Shown here piece after piece: positions 33,095-44,477 of a stretch of DNA of 64,000 nucleotides. Both the position numbers and the translations under genes were made by a program. Each line of letters begins with the position of its first letter. The stretch's first letter is position 1. Origin of the DNA: Pseudopyrenochaeta lycopersici (Eukaryota; Ascomycota; Dothideomycetes; Pleosporales; Pseudopyrenochaetaceae); contig NHZP01000003.1 in the NCBI GenBank assembly GCA_003313425.1, forward strand, positions 1,984,001-2,048,000, in the 5' to 3' direction. The notes below the pieces were generated by a model. That model was not told the origin of the DNA. It did not search any database and was given only the letters and a program-made list of their open reading frames with translations.

Positions 33095-33544
33095 AGCATG
33101 TGTCAGGGACTTCTCTGCACAATTTTGCGGGAACATAGTCCACCACAGGTTCTTTCCATATATGTTCCGCGTACATGACAGCACATGAGCCTCCCAGTTG
33201 AGGCCTGATGTTTGAGCGTCCATAAAAAGTCCAACTTCACGAATTGACGCGTATGATGAAATTGCATGTATTGGTGTTGATGCAGTGCCAGGCCGCAGCC
33301 AAGCAAGCCTCTGGATGAACTTAGGAATAGGCAAATCCGAAATAACTCACAATGATTTCTTGGCCTAGGATGATGTGAACCTGCGAATATATAATAATCA
33401 AAGCCACTCGCCCTCGCTCATTGATGTGAATAACATCAAGCAGAAGCTGAGGGCGCCTATAAATGCTCCAACATCGTCCCGTTTTCCTATATCATAAAAA
33501 CGCGTAATTGTGATTGAGGAAATTCTCCTGTATCCAAGGACCAT
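33095..33544. other. Convergent 3' flanks, 0.45 kb
   Basis: Lies between the ends of the UBX gene and the RecQ gene. Only 3' UTR-like sequence; no gene seen. Confidence 0.5.
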
Positions 33545-35146
33545 TCACTCATACTCATCGTAATCATACCTTCCCGCGTCCCTCTGCGTACTGCACCATT
33601 CCTCACTAGCGAGACCACTTTCCTTCCTCCTCACAAGAGCCTCCGCATCTTTACACCAGTCACACGCGAAATCACACGGCGGCACTTCCTCGTCCCCAAA
33701 GTATTTCGCAATCAGCCGGTGTCGACACTTATCTGTAGCTTCACAGTAGCCGACCAGAGCCTGCAGGCTCTTCGCCCTATTCACCAATTGCTGATGTTGC
33801 GCAGCCACTCCAGCTCCCTTTGTGGGCTGTCGAGCTTGATCCCTTGCCATCATGGTAGCAGCGCGATCACGGTCTTCACGGCCATAGTAAAGGATGCAGA
33901 CGCTGGCTTTCCCGTCTCGGCCAGCGCGTCCGGCTTCCTGGTAAAAACCTTCAAATGATTTGGGGATCTGCCAGTGGACCACGAAACGCACGTTTTCTTT
34001 ATCAATACCCATGCCGAAAGCCGTAGTTGCTACAACGACATCGTACCCGGCCTTGTCGCCTACCCATCCTGAAAGTGCGTCTGCGCGTTCGGCGTGCGGA
34101 AGTCCCGCGTGGTATGGTTTCGCACCTATCCCGTCAGCGCGGAGACGGGTGGCAAGCGACTCGCAGTCTTTGCGGAATAGGGTGTAAATGATCCCCGACA
34201 CATTGTCGGGGCGCTGATTTTGAACCCCAAGTTTTGTTGCTCGTTCAGGGTTTGCGGCACGTCTGGCATGAATGGCCTTCAACCAGGCGAGAAAGTCTGA
34301 GTAGTGATCCTCTTCATCCGATTTAAAGCGGACTTCGTAGTGCAAATTTGGTCGACTTGTTGACATGCGGAACATTTTGAGCTTTGCAGGTTCCAGAGCC
34401 AGCGTCTTAATGATGTCGTCTCGCACACGTGCCGTGGCTGTGGCTGTAAGACATATAATAGGAACATCTGGAAACTCGGTTTTGAAGAAGGCGAGCTGCT
34501 GGAACGATGGGCGGAAATCATGGCCCCATTCGCTGACGCAATGAGCTTCATCGACGGCTATGCGGGCTAATTCCTTGTGTGAGTGGATAACGCGGAGAAT
34601 TTTGCGAAAGTGGTCTCCTTGACAGTACTCGGGTGTTACGTAGAGGAGACGAGTGAGAGGGTGACCGCATTGCAGGTCTTTTGTGATTCTCTGCTTATCA
34701 GACAGTGGTGTGGTGCTATTGATAGTTTCCACTTTGATATTGGCGTTACGCATTGAAGCAACTTGATTGTTCTAACTAAATGAGCACGTATTATCCGAGA
34801 CTGAGGTCGGTTAACATACCATGAGTGCGAGTAATGGGGATATCACAATGGTAACTTTCAAGAGTTAGCGAAATACAGGCTTTGTAGAGATTCATCATAC
34901 TGCCGAAGTCAACGACAGCCGGCAACTGGTAGCATAGACTCTTCCCAAAGGATGTTGCAGCCTGGAGGAAGACATCTTCGCCCTCCAGCGTCGCTGTGAT
35001 AACTTCGCGTTGCAATGGTCTGTGATGAATTATCAGAAATATTTCCGGGTACCTGTTTTCTGTACGTACCGGAATCCAGGCTTTCTGAACACTTTCTTCA
35101 GGGTAAAGTCTATATTAGAGTATGGTCGCTTCCTCTGCCCTGGCAT
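33545..35146 (-). CDS. RecQ-family ATP-dependent DNA helicase (short form)
   Basis: 3'-5' DNA helicase core. Exons are 35146-35070, 35019-34901, 34854-34820 and 34771-33545, giving 485 aa; the ATG at 35146 starts MPGQRKRPYSNIDF. Motif 0 is FRPLQREVI (across intron 1). Walker A is AATSFGKSLCYQLPA, with Ser-Phe in place of the usual Gly-Gly or Gly-Ser. Motif Ia is IVISPLLALMNNQV; motif II is DEAHCVSEWGHDFRP, the RecQ-specific form. Motif V/VI is TTAFGMGIDK then YQEAGRAGRDGK. A RecQ zinc-binding segment follows (YCEATDKCRHRLIAKYFGDE...CDFACDWC). It ends soon after, with no winged-helix extension or HRDC domain, so it is much shorter than Sgs1 or Rqh1 and is probably a separate paralogue. Confidence 0.93.
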
Positions 35147-35571
35147 GGCTTGGTTTGGACACCTTCGGCTTAGCTCTCAGACAAATTGTCCCGCCAAGGG
35201 TTTGTGTGCTATCGCCAAATTCTTTGGTTCGAAGCCCGTTTAAGCAGGACTCTAAGGCTCATTTTGGCTTCCTAGCATGCTGCCAAAGAGAAGATGCAAG
35301 TGCGTTGGACGCGTTGCCGCGGGGGAGGATCCTGATCACGCTAGCACGTGCGTCACGCCCACTTTTGATGGCTTTTGATACCATAAACCAACACTCTGTC
35401 ACTGTAAGTGGCCCTGAGAGGGTCTATAACGAACATTAGATTATTGACTTGGTAGTCTTGGGGATTGTCTCGAACACGGCTTGTGACATATTACTACCGT
35501 GGCACACTGGCGACAACTAGTTCGAAAACACGGCGTCGACCAGCAGTTGCTCAACAGAGACAAGCGACCAG
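35147..35571. other. Divergent promoter region, 0.4 kb
   Basis: Shared upstream DNA of the RecQ gene (minus) and the GNAT gene (plus). No gene seen. Confidence 0.5.
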
Positions 35572-36078
35572 ATGACACCCACCATCGAAGCCTTTGCTTC
35601 GGTTCCACCAGGCTTCGTGGTCAAAGACCTGGCCACTTCCTCGCCTGAAACCCGCCAGGTCATCGGGGAAAAGATCGCTAAAATCGAGAAAAAGGTCTTC
35701 CCATCAAGCGAAGCCTTTGACTACGATGTCGAACTCAAGAAGAAGAACATTGGCCTAATATTGGCATTTAAGGAAGGCGATCCCGACAATGTGGTGGCAT
35801 ATCTCGTGCACCAGCGAATGAAGAGGCTAGTCTGGCTACATAAGCTTTGTGTCATTGAGCAAGAGAGGGAGCGTGGTCTCGGCAAATGTCTCGTACTCTC
35901 CCTTCAGTACCAGATGAAGAGAGGAGGTTGCCAAAGTATTTACCTGTGGGTTGATGAGAATCGCAAACCAGCCAGAGCTTTGTACGCAGCGTGCGGCTTC
36001 CAGCAAATCGAGCACCGCCCAGATTATTATGCCCCAGGGCGAGCAGGCTTGAAAATGGAACTGGCTGTCGGAGAATGA
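35572..36078 (+). CDS. GNAT-family N-acetyltransferase
   Basis: Single exon, 168 aa, ATG at 35572. The acetyl-CoA pyrophosphate-binding loop is visible as QERERGLGKCLV (R-x-x-G-x-G type) preceded by the strand LVWLHKLCVI. The C-terminal GNAT core reads SIYLWVDENRKPARALYAACGFQ, the usual N-x-x-A-x-x-x-Y-x-x-x-GF pattern. There is no signal or membrane segment. The acceptor substrate cannot be told from the sequence. Confidence 0.88.
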   Translation: MTPTIEAFASVPPGFVVKDLATSSPETRQVIGEKIAKIEKKVFPSSEAFDYDVELKKKNIGLILAFKEGDPDNVVAYLVHQRMKRLVWLHKLCVIEQERERGLGKCLVLSLQYQMKRGGCQSIYLWVDENRKPARALYAACGFQQIEHRPDYYAPGRAGLKMELAVGE

Positions 36079-36559
36079 GGAGAATGGTCCATTCCTATCC
36101 TTATATCTGGTGCAATAAGATCGAATGGCTCCGGGAGATTCAACGATACCTTCATAACCGCAAAGCAAGTTATTGTGGCGTGATTGCGCAAGTTTTACAC
36201 ATTATCTGTTCTCAACCCTCGAAGGTTGTTACGGTACGCAAAGTCATGTAGGTTGTGGTGGTAGACATTACATCCCTTGCGTTTTCTCTACCCCTCTACC
36301 TCAACCTTCACATTCCTCTCCCATCCCCTGGGTGAAATGTAAGGCATCCTGGCTATTGACGCGAGTACGCGTTGGGAGCGTGACTCCAAATTCCTGCTTC
36401 CCAGTAACGAGATGGCTGGGCTTGAGTAACGGAAGGCTTCAACATGTCTGCTGCTCCATCCACTCGCGCAAACAACATCCTGGGTCTGTCGCAATGGCGG
36501 CTTTGCTGTAAGGCACTCCGAAGTCTTCATGAAAATATGCTTACTATCTGTCTAGTTTG
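36079..36559. other. Intergenic spacer, 0.5 kb
   Basis: 3' flank of the acetyltransferase gene and promoter of the AXL2-like gene. No gene seen. Confidence 0.5.
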
Positions 36560-39500
36560 ATGGCAAAGCTCTTCACCTGCTTCGCCGTTGTGACAGTTTT
36601 GGTCGCAGCGTCCCCGCAAGTGAACTACCCTCTGAACCAACAATTTCCACCGATTGCCCATGTTGAGAAACAGTTTAACTTTCAGTTCGCACCCACAACA
36701 TTCTCAGCGACTTCAAATACTTTGCACTACTCTTTGACTGCAAGCCCATCCTGGTTATCACTGGACGACCAAAGCCGAACACTTTCTGGAACACCGCGCG
36801 CTAGCGATGTTGGAACGGTATCTTTCACAATTACTGCAGCTGGACAGGGCGGAGCTGTTGCGATTATGGAGTCCAATCTACTCGTGACAGCAGAAGACAT
36901 CTTAAAAGCGAAAGAGGACATCTCAGTAGAGCTGTCAACAGCAGGTAAACTGTCTGGTCCGCGAACTGTAACGCTCAATCCTTCAACCCCATTTGTTATT
37001 ACATTTCCTCTGAACACCTTTGGTTCAAGCACGAAGAAGCTTTCGTACTTTGCGACTCTTGCAGATCATACACCACTACCTGCGTGGATCAGCTTCGACG
37101 CCTCTTCGATACACTTTTCGGGAACTTCGCCTCCAACAGAATCTCCGCAATCTGTCGAGATTCTTCTTATAGCGTGTGATACACCCGGTTTTGCTGCTGC
37201 TTCATTGTCATTCACCATGATAATCAGCAGACATAGCTTAACCTTCAGACCATTTAGTCAGACCATCAATGTGGCCAAAGGAGGTGAAGTCCGCGTCATT
37301 GACCTTAAGAAGAAGCTTTACATAGATGACCTGCCGATTACAGACAACGAGCTTCAGTCTGTCACGGCCGACTTACCATTATGGCTAAAATTCGACAATA
37401 AAACGCTGGAGTTCTTCGGGACTGCACCCTCCGACTTGACGTCGCAGGACCTTATCGTGACAGCCGAAGATCGATATGGTGACATCGCCGAGCACGCCAT
37501 CCACTTTGCCTTCAAATCTGAACTGTTCGCTGATCAGCTTGGGATTATTAGTATCACGGCTGGAGAATATTTCGAGGATAAGATACCGAGATCTACTTTT
37601 GTCAAGGACGACGAGAGCATAACAATCGACTTCAAGTCTCTAGCTGAATACTTACATTTCAACCCGACAACATTTATTATCTCAGGCGCAGTACCTTACG
37701 ACTTTTCCAGCCAGGACGTCAAATGCTCGATAACGGCAATCTCCCACGATGGCACACTGGAAGAGACTCAGACCTTGCGTATCGACATCGTTGAAGCGGA
37801 AGACGGTTCTAGATTTACCTCATCAAAGACTGGTTCTGAACAGCCGGATAGTGGAAGCGCTTTACATATTCAAGGACATGGATCGGCTGTAAGAAAAGAT
37901 GGAGTCATAGTTGGATCAATACTCGGGGCTATCTGCGGTCTACTCTTACTTCTCGCATTTGCGTTTTGTCTGCGCCGGCGGGGAATGAATATCAATAATT
38001 ACCTTAATGCAAGGCGCCGAAAAAATCCGAGGAAAATTGACATCTCTCGACCAACACTCATTCCGCACCATTGGCCAACCGCGGATGAGCTCGTGGATCA
38101 AGATCTGGAGAAAGGCAAGGACGACCAAGATCCCTTTGTGGAACGCACACCAGAACAACCTCCGAAGCTGAAACTTGACCTACTCGCTGATCGAAGAGAT
38201 AGCCACTCGTTGGCCGATTCAATTGATGACGCCAGCACAAGAATTCTTGACATCCATGAAGGTTCCTCGTATGGACACCAAAACGACATAGCTCCTTCAC
38301 AGCACCCGCATGATTCGATGAGGATTCCTACAGAACTAGCGAAGAGGGCATCACAGAGATCAGATGCGTTTCGTAAACACAAGCGACAAACAACAACGGT
38401 GTATCAAGATCAGATCCATCGCAGCACAGGGCTGCCTGTCAATCGGCGTATCACAGGAATGGGCCACGGACGGAACACTTACTCTCCCTCTAGAAGTAAC
38501 ACACACTTTTCAAGATCATCGATACGCCGGCCATTGAGCACTAGCTCCTACACGACTACAAGGTGCACAAGCGCCTTCTCAATACCATCGTATTCATTGC
38601 GTCATCCGCCAGCCGTACGAAAGCACACAACAATGGTGACAACGCCTTTAGAGGAACGTCGCAGTGTTCGTGTTGTACCTGCTTCCATACGCAGCAGCCT
38701 AACAGATTGTCGGACAACAGATGAGAAGCGAAACTCCTACATCCGAAAACGGGCATCGGCACAATCACCCTTCTTCAGTGCAGGCACACGGGCATCTTCA
38801 TCTACTTACAAGTCGCCACCTGCGTTTATCGCTGAAGGTCAATCATCGCCTAGGGCAGCACTGTCTCCAACTACGCGTAACACCATAGTTAGACCTGATG
38901 ACGATGTCGTAGTCGGGAGAGAAAAAGAATTTCCTCAGAGCCTGGATATAGTCAAGCCTTCAGGTACTCCAATGAATACGCCTAAGCAGAAGTTTCCGGG
39001 CACTCTTCGCAATAATCGAATCAATCGCCCATTTACAACAGTACCTACGAGCCGTGACCGTATTGAGAAAAGCTATACCAGACCGAATACGGCCGTTTCC
39101 TTTGGAATGGGCAACTTTAGTCGACGGGCAAGTACACGCCAGAGTCTTCGCGCCTACGATTTGAAGGCCAGCCTGAACGATCTCACTGGTACGTCGAAAG
39201 ATTGAGTTGCGTTTCCCAGTTCATGCTGACTGTTCAATTAGGCACTAAAGTTTTCGAAGACGCTGAGATTAGTGATAGCGTTTACTCCGACGAGGAGAAA
39301 GATATCGAAGAAGCCGAAAAGCGAACAACAGTCAGACCTGGTCAATATACACTACCGCCATTGAACCTTGATAGGGTTAATACAACGCGTAACAGCAAGC
39401 GGGACAGTAAATCCGCCAAGAGCAAGAGTAAGAGAGACAGCAAAAGAGAACTTAAGCGCACAATTGAGCGAGACCCCACACCTTACTATCTCGAAGCCGG

Positions 39501-40425
39501 CCATGAGCATGGCGGGAAAGAGAATGCATCGTCCAGTTACACACTCGGACAGAAAAGTTCGCCTATCAGGGTTGAGTTGAAGAGTAAAGTAGAAGCTATG
39601 ACATCCCCTGAGCGCCCAAAGGTGTCAACAGCACGTCGCTCCCATACAGCAAACGAAGTGCGAAAATCCCACAGAGCGAGCGCAAACCGTACCTCGAACA
39701 TCCCAACTTCCAAAGAGCCCCGGAAAGAGCGCCATTCCCGTAAATCAATTCACTCGCGTTCCCAATCGCGCCAGTCCGGTGGTGGCATCGGCAGTAAGAA
39801 ACCTCGCGAACATTCACGTACACAGTCCTCCGCATATCCCTACTTCGACAACACCACAGTCGAACCAACAGGTAATGATCGACTTAGTATGGGGAACGCG
39901 ATTGCCTCGGCAGCAAATGTAGAATGCCTATCGTCTTCGAATACCAAACCTTCTGTTATCACACGTGACTTGTCGGGGAATCTGACCTTCTACGAGAGTG
40001 ATGATGAGCCGACGATCGAGGAGCTACGGAGTAGTAGTATTGGATTCCGGACAACAAATGGACGTGTTAGTGCCACTGCGAGACAGTCGCGTCTCGCGTC
40101 TCTGCACCTATCCTCTCAACAACACGTGCCCCAGATACCGGCCAAGTCACCAAGGCGCGAGACTGTTGTACCGCTGTCGTCTTCGACGAGCCAAGCTATT
40201 GGATTTGGTTTGTATCCGCAGCAAACTCCTGGTGATAGGGGACGGCCGCGTTCGCCTCTTAGTACAGTGCAGGTGGAAAATGCAGTTACACCGGAGTCCG
40301 AGGAGCAGCAAGTCAACGGAGGGAAGACGTGGGGAAGCTGGAAGGGCATTGTGGGGAGGGGTAGTCGGTGGGTTAGTGGAGGATACTGGGAGAAACAAGG
40401 GAAGGACGACAAGGTTTTTATCTAG
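36560..40425 (+). CDS. AXL2: Axl2-like bud-site/polarity transmembrane protein with cadherin-like domains
   Basis: Type-I plasma-membrane protein. In yeast, Axl2 marks axial bud sites with septins; in filamentous fungi it acts in septation and conidiation. Exons 36560-39188 and 39242-40425 (53-nt intron, phase 1) give 1270 aa. The start is the ATG at 36560, since the preceding codon in frame is TTG. A signal peptide (MAKLFTCFAVVTVLVAAS) precedes repeated dystroglycan-type cadherin-like domains (~20-415), each with a W-(L/I)-S/K-(L/F)-D...LSGTP/FSGT/FFGTAP signature. A transmembrane helix lies near 450-475 (GVIVGSILGAICGLLLLLAFAFCL). The ~800-residue cytoplasmic part is Ser/Thr/Arg-rich and disordered, with many basic patches. 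Family membership rests on the repeat signature and layout. Confidence 0.92.
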
Positions 40426-40756
40426 ACTAAGATTTGAGAATACTGCGGATACCTTTGGTAGGGTTGTTGTTATCAAAGGCTTGAATTGATTTAAAAGTCT
40501 CTTTAGCTTATTTTTCATCTATGTTACTATTGTCTAGTGACGTCCTTGCCTTAAATCTAAACCGGCAAGACTCTATATAGCGCTCGCCCGTAATAGACAA
40601 ACCCCATCTGGGTGTTCACAAAACCATCAGTGACTGCGCCAGCGAACATGCATCCCTGCCATGCCGAAACCCTCTATATACACAAACCTGGCCCAGAAGA
40701 GGCCACTAGCGCCGCTGGAATATGCAAGTAGTTTATGAATCGTGCTGCCCTGAAAT
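40426..40756. other. Convergent 3' flanks, 0.3 kb
   Basis: Lies between the ends of the AXL2-like gene and the DRE2 gene; no gene seen. Confidence 0.5.
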
Positions 40757-41759
40757 CTACAACTGAATGTCGTTGTTCAGCAATCGCACCTCTTCACCAG
40801 GCTTGAACGCTGGCAGTCCAATGTATGGGCATCCATCACACCTAAATGCATCTCCTAATGCGCAGTTGCCACAGCTGCCAACCTTGCCTTGTACGGTGAA
40901 GTCTACCTCGGCGAGGTCATCTGCGTCCAGCTTGAGAGAATTGAGGGCTTTATCGGCAGCAGAACGTTTGGCGGCGTCTTCGGCTTCAATCTGCTCTTTC
41001 ATTCCGCAGGTGCAGTCTTTGCAAGCCCGTCGTCGCTTTCCAGGCTTGGGGCGACACTCGGGCGCTGTGCATTTGTCAGCAGAGAATACGATGAATGGAG
41101 GAGTGCAACTCACGTTGGATTATTGGTCGCGCCATGTCCTCTTCTGTGATGAGGTCATCTTCATCAATAAGGTCGTCGTCCTCTCCTGTGATTATGGGGT
41201 CGTCTAGATCATCGCTGAAGTCGACAAACCCTACGCCCACAGGCTTGACAGGCTCTGGCTGGTTGCGCTTGCCATTCAGATTGAGGGGTACTGAACCATC
41301 TGGGTTGACTGTTCCGTTGATGCCATTTGTACCATTCACTCCATTTGTCTTCTTCTTGCCAAACTTCAGAGGTATCGACACAGGTTCTTCCTGCTGTGGC
41401 TTGGTCATGCCACCAGCGGCCTCAGTGAGGCCTGCCAGGATGGCTTCCGTCTTCTCTGAGCCTTGCAATGCGCCAGCTTCGCTCTTGAGTAGTCCCCCAA
41501 CCTTCAAAGCGCCGACGATCTTGTTCATTACATCCCTTGCGAGCAGTTTGTGGCTCTCGCGGGATGTACCGTCGGCATCGGTGAGTAGAAGGACGAGGTC
41601 ATATGTGGATGTGGGCAGGTTTACTAGACCAGCCGCGATGCGGTCCAGCATCTGCAGGTCTGTATGAGTTCGATCATATGTCTCAAAGAGCCTGTCCAAG
41701 CGTTCTGGGTGGGATGAGATTGAGGGAGGCGCGCAAATGAGCACACGAGGGGCAGCCAT
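40757..41759 (-). CDS. DRE2: Anamorsin/Dre2, cytosolic Fe-S cluster assembly electron carrier
   Basis: Dre2 accepts electrons from Tah18 and supports early cytosolic iron-sulfur protein assembly. Exons 41759-41114 and 41064-40757 (49-nt intron, phase 1) give 317 aa. The ATG at 41759 begins [12 protein letters not shown]. The N-terminal ~115 residues form the SAM-like domain. A linker with Asn-Gly repeats ([11 protein letters not shown]) and an acidic patch ([18 protein letters not shown]) follows. The [2Fe-2S] motif reads [19 protein letters not shown] (C-x9-10-C-x2-C-x-C), and the [4Fe-4S] motif [17 protein letters not shown] (C-x2-C-x7-C-x2-C). All eight cysteines are present, so the protein looks functional. 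Confidence 0.96.
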
Positions 41760-42827
41760 GGTGGGGTATTCTGCGCTCGAAAATCGGGAACAAGTGTAGT
41801 AGCTTGTCGCAAAAAGTGTGAGAAGGGATGGTAGGAGTTTGTGAGGTATTAGAGTAGAAGATAGCGCAGAGGATAAGCAATCAGTCTCGATCGCGTTTCG
41901 CGAAACTTTTCTCAAAAGAGTGCTGCCGGTCCTCGGAGATGCGCGGCGTGGAGTGATGGCAAAGGAGCCATCAGCGATTGGTCAGCTTGTGCAATGCGAG
42001 GTGGCTGTCAGGTGACCATAGGATGGATTCTGGCGGCTTGCCCTGCGGTTTGACCGGGACCCACATCCAGCAGAATAAGTGGACCCGAAACCTGGGGAAA
42101 CGCCGCCGACAGCGACCAGAAGACGCCAGTGCTGCACGAAGTCAGCGCCTCCTCATGGCTTTTGGAGCGAGGCACGACGAAGCGTAAGTATACCGAGTTG
42201 GACAGCCGAGGAAGGCATTTGAAACAAACAATGTTGCTGCAGCCGTGCCAGAGGTTTACATCGCTCACACCATCACATTCAGGTACTGCACACGGGCCCA
42301 TGACGTAGCGTGTCCGCGCGGTTCCATCATGCACAGAGCTCCGGAGCGACGATGTGATTGATATCATGGCTGCACGGGAGCCAGGATTGTAATTGCAGTC
42401 GCTAGAGCAGCTGGATCGGGGATTTTCAGATAATTGCTGGTACCAGGGCCCTCCTGCGATGGTGATATAAACGGCTGACCCCGCTTCCCATCGCGTGCTC
42501 TTACGTGCCTCCCTGTCCCTTTGTCTCTATTGTCTGCCTCCCTTCTCCACACAACTTCCCAAGCACCGCCTAACCTCACAATCAATTGCTGTGACTCAAC
42601 CCGCATCAAAACTATCACTGCAAGGTACAAGCCTCTCCCGTTGCGTTTGGTCACGATGCTTCAAGATGCCGTTGGTCCAAGCGGAAGCTCACGAGACCTG
42701 TGACTGACCCGCTTCAGCTTCCTACAGTAGCTCCGAACTCTCCGTTCCTGACTACTTCAACACGACACCACCCAATTCTGACTTCACTCCATCTCATCCA
42801 ACCCTACAACAAACACATACATCAACC
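41760..42827. other. Divergent promoter region, 1.1 kb
   Basis: Shared upstream region of DRE2 (minus) and the STF2-like gene (plus). The stretch 42480-42828 is pyrimidine-rich and likely contains the promoter and leader of the STF2-like gene, whose first exon ends at 42828. Short frames in this region have no similarity. Confidence 0.5.
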
Positions 42828-43515
42828 AGTAAGTCCCTATACCCATCTTGCTCACTAAGGGCCTTGTTTGTCATGCATTGAGCATGTTTGAGCCCTCCAC
42901 ACTCCTCAATACATCACTTTATGGCCTCACGCGATCTGTGATACTTATACCGACATTGCGTAGTGACCCGCTCCCACAAGTTCACCGACCGTGACCACGC
43001 TGGCATTGCTGAGGGCACCGCTGAACGTGAAGCGAGGCTTCCTCGATACTTTGCTAAGGCTGGCCACGCCGACACTGACCCAACCAAGACTAAGAAAGGA
43101 GGCAGCGGAAAAGGTAATTGGTGAGTCAAACCCCCTAGACTTGGTTGCTCATTCTACTTTCTCTTTCCATCTACGCATCATTGGGGTCACTTTCCGAGTA
43201 CCAACCCTAGATCATCCAGCGTCACCTATACTTTCGTACTTTCATCCCATATGAACTTGTGACTAACAAAACTGCCTCAGGGGCCGTGATGGCGACGAAC
43301 TCGAAGATATTAGGCCAAATATGGCGAATGCCCGTCGCCGAAGCAACTCATCCACCCACAATTTGAAGGACTTTAAGACCAAGTTCGAGACCATTGAGAC
43401 CGAGCCGGTCTTTGAAGAGGAGCTCCACGGCCCTGTTGGTGACGAGCTTGAGAAGCAGAGCACCACCTCCACCGATAAGAGCATCGAAGAGGAGGACGCT
43501 GGGAAGAAATTCTAA
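42828..43515 (+). CDS. STF2: Stf2-like ATPase-stabilising / stress hydrophilin protein; split start codon
   Basis: Yeast Stf2 was described as a factor stabilising inhibited F1Fo-ATP synthase and later as a hydrophilin protecting cells from drying. Here exon 1 contributes only the A of the start codon (42828); exon 2 (42964-43120) starts with TG, followed by exon 3 (43281-43515), giving 130 aa. The rebuilt N-terminus MTRSHKFTDRDHAG matches the MTR(T/S)-K-T-R start of Stf2. The core KKGGSGKGNWGRDGDELEDI corresponds to the family's GSGKGNWG-x-x-GDE motif, and ARRRSNSSTHNLKDFKTKFE to the basic Ser motif. The intron in the start codon (42829-42963) has a good donor (GTAAGT) and acceptor (GCGTAG), and no other in-frame ATG precedes the conserved region. 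Confidence 0.88.
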
Positions 43516-44477
43516 GCCCCGCTACTCCGCCCAAATCGGGAACCGTCAGCAGAGAGGACTAATACGCGTCACAAATTATCCTAGGCATGGCTGCAAGTTG
43601 ACTGGCTAGTCTGCTGCTGGAAAGTCATTGCTACGCATGATGTATTTGACGAGGAACGGACGTCTTAAACTTTCAGACAAACTGTCATGCATTTGTACTA
43701 TGTTTCTCTGGGGATCTTACTTATTTTCCCTTCGACCATGACTGCTCTGGAACAGCATTCATGGTCAGGATGTGGTGACGACGGCGCTCTTTTTTTTCCA
43801 GAAAAGAAACATGTAACAAAGTATGAGAAATGATCAATCAACGTATAATTACAAGAAAAAGACCTTTGCTTTCTTGCGATTTCTCCAATTATAATTTTAC
43901 AAAGCGTGCGTTCGGGATAAAGGCTGCGCCCTGCCACGTCTGATGCGTGCGTTTGATGCTTCCTACACAGCGAAGCGGAACCCATCTCCTGCAGGTCATG
44001 GTCGTGTTCTGGCCCCATAATTGGATAGGATATGGAAAGAGGTCCTCAGGTTTGGACCTAATTGCGTGGTTCTCACTCAGGTACAATATGGGGGGTTGGT
44101 TGTCAATCACAAAAAAGGGAGAAATGGATGACCTGGCAATGCAGATGGAAGCCTCCAGGGCCAATGGCACCAGAGTAAACCCGAGAGGCAGATTCTGCGC
44201 ATGTAGTTATCTGCATGGCTCTGCGTAATCTCGAATGATTCCGGGAACGTTTAGCCAGTTTGTTTCACGACAGAGAGGTGCTCGCATATGAAGCTACAAG
44301 AGTGAGGGTGAAGTGAAGCTAAGATCTTAAGTCCGCGCGCTTGGCGTGTACCGTACCTGATCCCTGGAGCTTTCCAAAGCATTCTTAGTTGTTACCGGCA
44401 ACAACACAGCGGAGAGCCAACACCATCCCGGCGCGCTCTTTCGCGTTCAACCACCGAGTTCCATCGCTTCCTCCATC
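43516..44477. other. Intergenic spacer, 1.0 kb
   Basis: 3' flank of the STF2-like gene and promoter of NUP133. Short frames (43698-44018 and 43889-44170 minus) show no similarity. No RNA gene seen. Confidence 0.5.
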
